DNA from: Zygnema cylindricum
Taxonomy: Eukaryota > Streptophyta > Zygnematophyceae > Zygnematales > Zygnemataceae
Length of the DNA: 64,000 bases
Reading direction: 5' to 3'
Assembly (NCBI GenBank): GCA_037447655.1
Contig: JBBHKE010000565.1
Location: forward strand, 1 to 64,000
The notes beneath the pieces were generated by a model. That model was not told the DNA's origin. It did no database searches and saw nothing but the letters and a program-made list of their open reading frames with translations. Position numbers and translations under genes: made by a program. Below, piece by piece: positions 48,698 to 59,600 of the stretch; positions within the stretch are counted from its first letter, which is position 1; the number at the start of each line of letters is the position of its first letter.

Positions 48698-50811
48698 ATG
48701 GACTTGAAGCCTCAGAGTTTGCAGGGAAAGGAAAGGAAAGGGCTCAAAAGGAAACTGGCAGATACATCTTTGGGACTTGGAACTGGAGAAGACGGGACTC
48801 CTTTCATCGGTGAATTGAAAACTCATATTGATATTTTGAAAACATCAACATCCTGGACAGAGACAGACCGGCTAGCAGCAAGGAAAGCTGCACATGCTTT
48901 GGCAGAGCTTGCGAAACACGGTATGTATCTACACTCTGTTAAGTTATCAAGGATCGTAGTGCCAATATTATTGAAATTAGGGTTCGAAGCATGAATTCTG
49001 CATTCTTTTCCTTTCGATATCGACATGTTTTTTTCCACGAATGTTGCATATCGAGTTCTCTCTCACTGTACGAGATGTAACATAAAGTACTCGTCATAAA
49101 TGATCATTAGGTTTACAAGCTGGAGTCGAAGGTGAAAGTACTATTTTGCGTCTACAGCTAGGTCTCAACATATTGGTTATGTTTGGTTTATGCAAGTTAA
49201 AGGTTATCGTCCATTTGATTTTTTGCAGAGGAACATGTCGATGTGATTGTGGACGAGGGTGCTGTGGACGCCTTAGTTCCACATTTAACAGCACCAGCGT
49301 TACAAGAAGGCGAAGGTCCAGTGGCATGCGAACATGAGGTGGAGAAAGAGGTCGCCTTTGCGCTTGGTCTCCTGGCTGTGAAGGTAAGTGAATGGTGACC
49401 ACAAATGACATGTAATGAGAACATGATGTGTTGAATTCTTCAAACATTACTTTTCTCTGCTGTGCCATGTTCAAGGATTCTGAATTTTGTATGCCTGCTG
49501 TATATATTTTCTTCCTTGCAGCCGGAACATCAACGGCTAATTGCAGATGCTGGAGCTTTGTCAGCACTAGTTGCACTTTTGCGTAGGAAACCAAGTGGAG
49601 TTTTTGCTCGTATGGTGAATGGTGTCATTCGCCGAGCAGCTGATGCTGTTACCAACCTTGCCCATGAAAATGCTGTCATAAAAACCCGTGTACGGTAAGT
49701 ACGTTTTTTAGTCAAAAGTTACGGATTGTAAGCAGCAAAGGTTTTGCTAACTAGTAAAGTAGAAATAGCTTTAAGCTTGAAGCAGGGAATTTACAAAGGT
49801 GCTCTTTGATTGAGCTTATTGTAGTCAATGAAGACAATACCCGAGTTGTTTGTCCTCTCAGAGGCAGCCCTTGATCTGCAGCTTGGAAGCAATGTTGCGT
49901 CACTCAATTCAATTTTAGTTTGAGAGGCTCCAGTAGTTAGTGGGTTCAAACTGTATCGTTGGCTCTTTTATGGGTGACTTATGGGCATCAGTTATGTTTT
50001 GAACAGAACGGAAGGTGGGATTCCTCCATTGGTGGAGCTTCTGGAGTCGACAGACGCGAAGGTGCAAAGAGCAGGAGCTGGTGCACTAAGAACCCTTGCT
50101 TTCAAAAACGAGCCAAACAAAAACTTGGTGAGCGGTTTGTTCATCTTGATGGTGGGCTGTTGTCTCTGGATGAGAATGCACTGTGCATGCTTGATGTGCA
50201 TGCTTGATTTTCGTCAGTGTGAACCACCATGCAGGAACTCTTTGTATACTTAGATATTTTATGGATTTTTATGGTAAATTTACAATCAACGGTGGTTATG
50301 GGTTGTGCAGATTGTGGAATGCAACGCACTTCCGACTCTTATTTTTATGTTGCGGTCAGAAGATTCAGGCATCCACTATGAGGCGGTATGCTCAGTTGAA
50401 TGCTCTTGAGACCACCCCCAGCTTATCAGATTACAGAGGTGTGAGGTACAAACTTCTATTTATGCTTTGATGGATTTGCTGTTTGGTTGCAGGTTGGTGT
50501 GATAGGCAATCTTGTACATTCATCACTTAATATTAAAAAGCAGGTGCTTGACGAAGGTGCTCTGCAGCCAGTCATCGGTTTGCTCAGGTCAGTTTCGAAT
50601 GAACTAAAACTGCCTTTGCAGAGTCAGTTGACCATCTGATGAACTTCGTTTCTCACAACTTATGGTTGTAGTTATGCTTCGTGCTATGTCCTGAACAGTT
50701 TGATATTTTTTGGGGACCTTAATTTTGTGAATTCTGATCGACCAAGTTAAGTGGGCGGTTTGCTTCTTTGCAGCTCAAGGTGCACAGAGAGTCAACGGGA
50801 GGCTGCTCTCT
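48698..50811 (+). CDS. ARIA-like ARM repeat protein, 5' part (copy 1)
   Basis: Exons 48698-48920, 49229-49383, 49522-49694, 50007-50127, 50311-50385, 50493-50587 and 50774-50811 encode the first 293 residues of an ARM-repeat/BTB protein, for example EEHVDVIVDEGAVDALVPHL and GGIPPLVELLESTDAKVQRA. The sequence breaks off inside exon 7 at a run of ten N. The exons are near-identical to copy 2 (one visible change: Asp for Asn in GELKTHI(D/N)ILK). The rest of the gene is missing; what follows the gap is unrelated. It is either a truncated duplicate or a haplotype fragment joined by the assembler. Confidence 0.88.
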
Positions 50812-50821
50812 NNNNNNNNNN
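50812..50821. other. Assembly gap (10 N)
   Basis: Ten N mark an unresolved join. The left side is exon 7 of ARIA copy 1; the right side starts with a mirror-image copy of DGAT1 exon 1 sequence. Confidence 1.
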
Positions 50822-50898
50822 GCGACTAAACGACGACTCCTTAGACCTCGAGCTCTTCTTCTAACGTCTCGACTTGCTTTCTTAACGTGTCCATAAAC
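50822..50898. other. 77-bp mirror copy (reversed, not complemented)
   Basis: Read backwards, 50822-50898 is identical base for base to 51230-51306 read forwards (CAAATACCTGTGCAATTC through AGCAGCAAATCAGCG). It is therefore the plain complement, not the reverse complement, of DGAT1 exon 1 and its donor. I checked all 77 positions. No known DNA process makes such a copy, and it abuts the N gap, so a data-processing fault is the likely cause. Confidence 0.95.
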
Positions 50899-52470
50899 GG
50901 GAGGGAGAGAGAGGGGGGGGGAGAGGGAGAGAAGAGGGAGAGAGGCAGGGAGGGAGGGAGCGAGGGAGAGAGGGAGACAGGGAGGGAGGGAGGGAGAGAA
51001 GGAGAGAGGGAGAGACAGACAGTATGGCCAGCAACTTACCAAGGACGATTTTTGTAGAGATATCCGCACTTTAACACAGGTCCTGGTTGCTGCACAGAAG
51101 TCAAAACAAGACGTCACGCGAGACACTTACCAGTTTTAAGTCACTCACACGTGTAAAAAATAAAATAAAAGTGATCATTAACATGAAAACCCTAAAAACT
51201 TCAAGAAGGATTCCAGAAACTCCATGGTTCAAATACCTGTGCAATTCTTTCGTTCAGCTCTGCAATCTTCTTCTCGAGCTCCAGATTCCTCAGCAGCAAA
51301 TCAGCGACTTCAGCTGACGTCGTACGGCTGACGTCACTCGCCCTCTTGTCTCCATGGCTGGCGCTCCTTGCAAAAACTGCGCTGCCTAGGGCGCGCATGT
51401 TTTCCGCCGATCACGTTTTCACCTATGCGCGATGTGCGCCATGTGCGCATGGCCAAGTATGGCTGGCAGGTCATGTACTGTAACGTGACGTAGACTTACG
51501 AATCGGACGGTCAAGATATTCTCCGCAGAATAAGGCGTACGATACGAGCAGTTTTCCTTTTCCAGGTACGGCAGATATATGTGCAGTACACCGCTAATCG
51601 TTATTAGCGTTATAATTTTTCTCGCCACTTAAAACATTTTTTCTCCGTGCACACATGTCGTATTGTCAATCTCAGACCGCCAATAGGAAGTGGAGAATCC
51701 TGCCTTCCAATAGCAACCATTGGATTGAAAATGTGACAAGTGTGCACGATAAAAAGATGTTTTACGTGGCGAAAAAAACTGTAACACTAATAACGATTAG
51801 CTATGTAGTTTAGATAACAGGCCGTCTCATGCATAAAACAACTTTGCAGGAAGCGAACTTGGTGGAAACTAGAAAGCGACTGATACTGCGGAACGAATAT
51901 AAAACGAGTATTGGGACATGAGCTACGAATGCGACGGATCTGGAATACACGCTGGTTGACACCAATAGGAGCGAAGAGCAATGGACTGGGCGGGAACAGC
52001 CACGTGGACGTTCATCCACAATCCTCGGAACGGGCTTCAAGGATGGCGTCACATTGAACATTTTCTCACTTTATTACTAGTCACATCATCACAGTACTTC
52101 AGGTATAAGGTACTTCGGCGTACTTCTCTGCACCCTGTTTCTGAAAAAGTTAAAATCTACACTAGGCAGTGAAATCCTTTTACGGAATGCTATTTTATAG
52201 TGTTGGGTATCGAGGACCCTTTGCCGATATTCGATATATATCGAATTTCAGGTACCCGATAATCGATATATCGCTTCGATATATCGAAAACAAAATTATA
52301 GTATTTTATATTAGAGTTTATATAACATATGGTTAAAAAATCTCATTTCCAAATAGAGTTGCTAATACTATTTAGCCTAGTAGCCTCAATACTACAGTAG
52401 GTTGCGTATCGTAATAAAACTGACGATTTTCGATTTCCAAAATTGAAGGAAGCCTGGATCTTTGTCTTTG
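50899..52470 (-). repeat. Inverted copy of the DGAT1 5' region
   Basis: The minus strand follows 18636-20340 closely: the C/T tract of intron 2, exons 2 and 1, the TACACCGC-type element and the promoter region up to the point where the hAT-like element sits at 18086-18635. It lacks that hAT element and the interior of the small element at 18840-19042, but has an AGTGTTGGGTATCGAG-type insert at 52199-52310. It ends in a LINE remnant. Confidence 0.88.
51040..51398 (-). pseudogene. DGAT1 exons 1-2, inverted fragment
   Basis: Exon 1 copy 51237-51398 encodes MRALGSAVFARSASHGDKR and the same coiled coil (LELEKKIAELNERIAQ). Exon 2 copy 51040-51089 encodes QPGPVLKCGYLYKNRP. Both keep AG/GT sites. 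Nothing after exon 2 is present, so it cannot make the enzyme, but it could still carry a working promoter. Confidence 0.85.
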
Positions 52471-53440
52471 TTTGCCCTTTCCAAGTATCGGGCCCTTAGC
52501 GCTTTCGCTACCGCTTCCCCTTCTTGTTTCGACTTGGCCTCCCTCATCCACCTTTACACGTCTCTTTGCTTTGCTTGTGTGATTGTGTCCCTGAGCCTGA
52601 TGGCATCCATTTGTTTTATTGCTCCCATGGGTTAAAATTTATTTAGGCGCACGACACCATTGCGACTATTGCTTCCGAGGAACGGTACTCTGTTGGTCGG
52701 GAGGTTTCCCATATAATTATTTCGCATCAAATTGAGGTTGTACTACTCGATGGTGCACGGCGCATATTTGTTGACATTATCTTGGCGAACCTTACTTAGG
52801 CTATAATTGTTGGTCAATCAGTTCGACATGCTGGGGTCATCGCCCGTGACACCGCTAAGACAAATGGGCGTGATTATGCATATCGAGATCGTATGGATGA
52901 CTTTATTTTGATGGTGGTCAAGATAATTGATTCTGGTTTTTGTACTTGTGGTCAGCGCTCCTTGGAGACGAGGACCATGGAGTCCTCTTGCTTCGGTCCT
53001 TCCTTTTCACGATTGCCAATGTTTATATGTGGCCTTACATTGAGTGCAAGCTTTTATCCTCCTTTGATTGGCTATTGCGGTTATGGATCGTCGGCGTGTT
53101 TAAGAATTCCCTCAACATGCTTCCTTAGCCTTCGAGGACTTACGAGGTTGCTTTTTGTATATATTTTGTTATGTCGAGGTTTGATTGTGTAATGTTGGTT
53201 TAGGGACACTGTTTCTTATTTATTTGTGGTTGTTGCCTCTTTGAGTGTCTTTGTTGTCCGTGCCATTTTTGTGTGTTTGTCTCTTTCATTTTGTTTTCTT
53301 TTTCGCCCCGCTTGTAGTTTTTCAGTTTTGGCATTGCCAACCCTTTTGTTCCCATGGATTCAGATGGTTTACCATCCCGCTTTTTTTAGTCTTGGTTTTT
53401 ATATTTTTATGTAATCGGTCAACATCAGAATAACATCGTT
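52462..53440 (+). mobile_element. 5'-truncated, degenerate LINE copy
   Basis: Plus-strand translation from 52648 gives AHDTIATIASEERYSVGREV and VVLLDGARRIFVDIILANLT followed by a stop, matching the C-terminal endonuclease region of the LINE at 34402-38126. The 3' end shares TCAGATGGTTTACCATC with that element. Stops and shifts are numerous. Confidence 0.8.
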
Positions 53441-54314
53441 AATATCCTATAAATATAAAATCTACACATATTTGATATAGTTTCTAAAGGGTTATATAAT
53501 GCTTCAGCAGCAGCTAATAATACAGAAATATAGGTTGAGCCATCAACAGCGCCGACACCAAAGATATACAGACCATGACAAAGTTTACGGCTGGATTTTC
53601 CAAAGCTTTGCTCTTCTCACAAACATATTCTGCCCGAACCAGCGGGCAACTTTTAACTTTTCATAAGCGCTTGTCTGTTTTGTTTTATTTGCATCGCGTT
53701 TGGTTTTTTTCTTTGTTTGTTGTTTGTTAGACCGGTCAGCCTTCTAGAATATTATTACTATTAGATTGACCTGCCCGTGTGTAGATTGTGTATATCATAA
53801 AATTTTGCGTTGACGTGCACAAAATGTCAGGTTTTTACTCTACCAAAATAGGTACGGCAATCCTGGTTTAGATTTTGATATGACTCGCGATGCAAACATC
53901 ATAGGATCTACAACGCTATGGAAACTCTCACAAGTCGTAACTTGGCACGTGAGAATACCCTAAGTCTATGTATGGTACGGTTCTATAGTCTAAGTACGGT
54001 CGGTGGTATCGAAATCCGGAACGAAACTCACCCATCGATCGTTGCCCGTTGATTTGTTCCAGACGTCCGCACATTCTCGAACCGATAAGCGGTGACATGT
54101 GAAACGGTACTAGAAACGTTGTTTGAGCTGTAGCCTGTTACACGTTGCTGTAACACGTCGTCTTGATTCAAGCGAGAGCTGGATTCAACTGGCTCGATAA
54201 AATAAACCGCGCAGTAAGCTTTAGGGTGTGTGCACATGCAGCCGTAACGTAGCAAGCGAGATTTGTCTTGTAGTGAAGGCTTTCCATACTACCGAAAATA
54301 TAAGTCGTCACTTA

Positions 54315-55317
54315 GGGCACTTTCCCATGTAACCGAAACTTTAATCTTGTAACTTTGTTTATAGCGAATATTTCTCCGTACATCATTATGAGCATTCCGA
54401 TGTAATCCCAAATAACTTGTTACTTCAAAAAGTGACAAGCGTAGACGTGTACGAAACATGTGACACATAAACGGTACACAAAATGTTGCGAAACTTCCAC
54501 TCAATTTCGATTTCAGACGTCCACCCGCACGTTGAACAGTTTCTGTCACTTCGCAATTTCTGCACGCCACATTGTCGACGTGGAGGTATTGCATATGTTT
54601 AGGGTTTGTGACATTGTGACGTCACGTGCGTCACGCTCAACTATGACAGCGCCCACGTCACAATTTCTAAAACTTTCCGCCATGATTTTTCGATTGTTGT
54701 GTTATGTCTTTTCCTACTCTACTTGCCATCAAAATACGCTCAAAGATAGTAAAAAGAAATCGTTTTCATAGATCTTTCATTTGATACCTTTCTTGCCTTT
54801 TTTCATTGCAAGAATTGTGAGATATACGCGTTAGTGGGAGAGGGAGAGAGAGAGAGGCGCTTTCACGGACTTCGCTTTTGCGAAATGGCGTCCGTTGGTC
54901 GAGACCCCTCCACTGCCTCTGTACGGAAAAAAATGCACGGAAAAAAGTACGTACAGGCTGTAAACGTGCAGTGGATTTTTTTTTTGAGGAAAATTTTGTC
55001 AAAAACCTCCGACGCGTGCGAAATCATATGCAAATTCGCCCACGTCGTGGAACTTTATTTAAAATCACCTCGCGAGGTGATTTTATTAAAGTTTGAAGAT
55101 GATTTGGAAGGACGCGAAAGTGGGTCGAAACTCGCTAAACGATAAACTGCATCGCGATGGACGACAAACTGCGGTACAGCTAAAGTGTCAATGGAACGCA
55201 ACTTGTACGGTGGTAATTTGATTTTTTTGGTACGGCTACATATTTTTTCCTTTTTTTCCAAGTTATAAAGGAAAACGACAGAAAATAACTGTAACTTTAG
55301 CACATGGGAAAGTGCCC
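54315..55317. mobile_element. 1003-bp element with TTA target duplication
   Basis: The ends are GGGCACTTTCCCATGT and GGGCACTTTCCCATGTGC (the second on the other strand). TTA flanks both sides (54312-54314, 55318-55320). The paralogous site near 47618 is empty and carries a single TTA. A perfect 26-bp palindrome is at 55060-55085 (half-site TAAAATCACCTCG). Confidence 0.9.
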
Positions 55318-55523
55318 TTACATTCGTGACATGTATAGAGGCTACGAAATTTTCTGACATTGTTGACGTGACGCTTTATGTTTTGTTTTTTTGTAGCATT
55401 GATGACGTCATGCCAATTTGTGACACTGCCAACGTCATTAATTTTTGAACTTTGCGCCATGGCCTGACGATTTTGTTTTTTTTTCCTTCATTTTGTATTT
55501 TTATTTTATTTCATAGCTCGTTC

Positions 55524-55804
55524 TAACCATAGTTAAAAAGTAGGTGAAAGTAGGCCCATACAATATGCCTATTGTACGCAAAACATACAATATGACCTTA
55601 AGACCCATATTGTGTTCAGACCTATTCGGACCAATTAAAACATTCGGACCAAAAAATTTTATTTACACCGTCAGATTCGGACGATCGGACGGTCTCCGAT
55701 AAAAGTTGCGATCTAAGAAGATCACATGAAAAGCCCATAACACAACTTACGATAAAGACACCGACCAAGGGCCTACCCTAAAAACGCCTACTTTTGAACT
55801 ATGG
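55524..55804. mobile_element. Small TIR element absent from copy 1
   Basis: The ends TAACCATAGTTAAAAAGTAG and, on the other strand, ACCATAGTTCAAAAGTAGGC interrupt sequence continuous at about 47830 in copy 1. The apparent target duplication is TTC. Confidence 0.7.
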
Positions 55805-56683
55805 TTCATACCATACCAAAACTGTCGTGTTCTTCATGGAGGGGGGATTGGGAAAGAGGCAGTTCGAGAGGGAGGTGAAGGCGCGACGGCGGCGAAGACT
55901 TTTTCAAGGACCACGAACAAAAACTGGAGGATCGAGACCCTCGAAAGTTTTTCCGTACATATGTGCGATGCGCAAAAAGAATAAAATGACGTGTACACTC
56001 TAGGGCCAAAATCTTGAAATTGTGCTAAACGTACGAAGGAGCTTTCGTATTCGTTGTTCAGGAGTAGCTTTGCTTTAAATAAGCCTAAGGTTGTTGACGT
56101 TTTAAGTTTGACGTGAGTAGGCATGACGTGGCAAGGGACTGGAAAAGTACTGTAATGACGACAAATTGAAGTACATTATAAGCTAATGGTGACGCAAGCT
56201 GTACTTCGGTTTCCTCACTTTCTCGTGCGAGGATTTCACGGTGCAGAATCACATTCCGAAGGAAAACGACAGAAAAGAACCCTTACTTAGGCGCATGAGC
56301 ACGTACCTTTAGAACCAGCGATACGACTCGTACGAAAGGTACTATTTGTCGGAGTCGAGGTGGTGCCTTGCTCGGTAATGGTTTTCGCACGTGTTACAAT
56401 TCTGTTCTTTGTCGAAATCCGCTATCACCCTACTTGGGAGAAGTATATCGCTTCCATGTATTTGTTACACAGAGGCATATGCATGCATACATAGGGAAAT
56501 TGTGATGCAGACGGATGCATAACTTGTCACCTGTCATCTAGCGATAGCTTAATGCCGAGATTAGGCTCCGCATAACTTTTTTTTTGTATAGTTTCTACTG
56601 ACGGTGTTCTTAATTTGCTTCTTCGCTTCGGAAAAGTAGGTATTCTGCAGAATACCGAATACAGCTCTGTAGAGTCTGGGGAA

Positions 56684-59600
56684 ATGGACTTGAAGCCTCA
56701 GAGTTTGCAGGGAAAGGAAAGGAAAGGGCTCAAAAGGAAACTGGCAGACACATCTTTGGGACTTGGAACTGGAGAAGACGGGACTCCTTTCATCGGTGAA
56801 TTGAAAACTCACATTAATATTTTGAAAACATCAACATCCTGGACAGAGACAGACCGGCTAGCAGCAAGGAAAGCTGCACATGCTTTGGCAGAGCTTGCGA
56901 AACACGGTATGCATATATACTCTGTTAAGTTATCAAGGATTGTACTGCCAATATTATTGCAATTAGGGTTCGAAGCATGAATTCTGCAATCTTTTCCCTT
57001 GCGATATCGACATGTTTTTTTCCACGAATGTTGCATATCGAGTTCTCTCTCTGTACGAGACGCAACATAAAGTACTCGTCATAAATGATCATTAGGTTTA
57101 CAAGCTGGTTCGAAGGTGAAATTACTATTTTGCGACTACAGCAAGGTCTCAACATATTGGTTATGTTTTGTTTATGCAAGTTATAGTTTATCGTCCATTT
57201 GGTATTTTGCAGAGGAACATGTGGATGTAATTGTGGACGAGGGTGCTGTGGACGCCTTAGTTCCACATTTAACAGCACCAGCATTACAAGAAGGCGAAGG
57301 TCCAGTGGCATGCGAACATGAGGTGGAGAAAGAGGTCGCCTTTGCGCTTGGTCTCCTGGCTGTGAAGGTAAGTGAATGGTGACCACAAATGACATGTAAT
57401 TAGAACATGATGTGTTGAATTCTTCAAACATTACTTTTCTCTGCCGTGCCATGTTCAAGGATTCTGAATTTTTGTTAGCCTGCTGTATATATTTTCTTCC
57501 TTGCAGCCGGAACATCAACGGCTAATTGCAGATGCTGGAGCTTTGTCAGCACTAGTTGCACTTTTGCGTAGGAAACCTAGTGGAGTTTTTGCTCGTATGG
57601 TGAATGGTGTCATTCGCCGAGCAGCTGATGCTGTTACCAACCTTGCCCATGAAAATGCTGTCATTAAAACCCGTGTACGGTAAGTACGTTTTTTAGTCAA
57701 AAGTTACGGATTGTAAGCAGCAAAGGTTTTGCTAACTAGTAAAGTAGAAATAGCTTTAAGCTTGAAGCAGGGAATTTACAAAGGTGCTCTTTGATTGAGC
57801 TTATTGTAGTACAATGAAGACAATGCCCGAGTTGTTTGTCCTCTCAAAGGCAGCCCTTGATCTGCAGCTTGGAAGCAATGTTGCGTCACTCAATTCAATT
57901 TTAGTTTGAGAGGCTCCAGTAGTTAGTGGGTTCAAACTGGGGTCAAACTGTATCGTTGGCTCTTTTATGGGTGACTTATGGGCATCAGTTATGTTTTGAA
58001 CAGAACGGAAGGTGGGATTCCTCCATTGGTGGAGCTTCTGGAGTCGACAGACGCGAAGGTGCAAAGAGCAGGAGCTGGTGCACTAAGAACCCTTGCTTTC
58101 AAAAACGAGCCAAACAAAAACTTGGTGAGCGGTTTGTTCATCTTGATGGTGGGCTGTTGTCTCTGGATGTGAATGCACGTGCATGCTTGATGTGCATGCT
58201 TGATTTTTGTCAGTGTGAACCACCATGCAGGAACCCTTTGTATACTTAGATATTTTATGGATTTTTATGGTAAGTTTACAATCAACGGTGGTTGTGGGTT
58301 GTGCAGATTGTGGAATGCAACGCTCTTCCGACTCTTATTTTTATGTTGCGGTCAGAAGATTCAGGCATCCACTATGAGGCGGTATGCTCAGTTGAATGCT
58401 CTTGAGACCACCCCCAGCTTATCAGATTACAGAGGTGTGAGGCACTAACTTCTATTTATGCTTTGATGGATTTGCTGTTTGGTTGCAGGTTGGTGTGATA
58501 GGCAATCTTGTACATTCATCACTTAATATTAAAAAGCAGGTGCTTGACGAAGGTGCTCTGCAGCCAGTCATCGGTTTGCTCAGGTCAGTTTCGAATGAAC
58601 TAAAACTGCCTTTGCAGAGTCAGTTGACCATCTGATGAACTTCGTTTCTCACAACTTATGGTTGTAGTTATGCTTCGTGCTATGTCCTGAACAGTTTGAT
58701 ATTTTTTGGGGACCTTAATTTTGTGAATTCTGATCGACAAAGTTAAGTGGGCGGTTTGCTTCTTTGCAGCTCAAGGTGCACAGAGAGTCAACGGGAGGCT
58801 GCTCTCTTACTCGGACAGTTTGCCACTACAGATCTAGAGTGCAAGGTAAGGCAAATGGTTCCACTTTGTCGATAATTATGTGCAAGATATCACTCCTGAC
58901 TCTGAAGTTGTACTATGTCATCTGACTGCACTTGTTTGTTTCCAGGTCCGTATTGTGCAACGAGGGGCTGTACGGCCTCTTATAAGAATGCTCGAGGCAA
59001 ACGATCCTCAGTTACGGGAAATGGCAGCTTTTGCATTGGGTCGTTTGGCTCAGGTCAGTTGAGAGCTTATCATTGGCATCACTATTCTTGGTTTAATGTT
59101 TGTCATCAATGTACTGGAAGCAAGAGAACTTCTGGAACGGCGGGAAGGAGGAGACTGATGTGAAGCACACGTGGCTGACTGGTGGTGCAGAATTCTGACA
59201 ATCAGGCGGGAATTGCTCATGATGGTGGATTGAGACCTCTCTTGGAGCTATTAGATTCTAAAAATGGTTCACTCCAGCACAATGCTGCCTTTGCGTTGTA
59301 CGGACTAGCAGATAATGAGGTATGCCTTTGAAAAATGACTAAAATTGTAGCCCTAAAAGATTTCATAAGGAATTACTTCATTTATGAAACAACCTATGCT
59401 CATCATACTACCATATATAAGATGTGTAGAAGACCTTTTGGCTTCAGCCCTTCAGAAAAAACAGGAGGCTCGGTAAGCTTCAGTATAAGCTGCTCTTTGA
59501 ACTTCTGTGAATATTGAGATATGGATATTGATGTATCGCGGTAATCAGCGGTAGTAGTTTTCGGCTTATTGTATCGATTATTAAGACCCGTCAACAAAGT

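Larger units (their letters stand above)
53660..58811 (+). repeat. Second copy of the ARIA segmental duplication
   Basis: 53660-58811 pairs with 44450-50811 in the same orientation, from shared GACCGGTCAGCCTTCTA through exon 7. Differences are mainly insertions: the 2.5-kb nest at 44578 in copy 1, and elements at 54315 and 55524 in copy 2. Confidence 0.88.
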
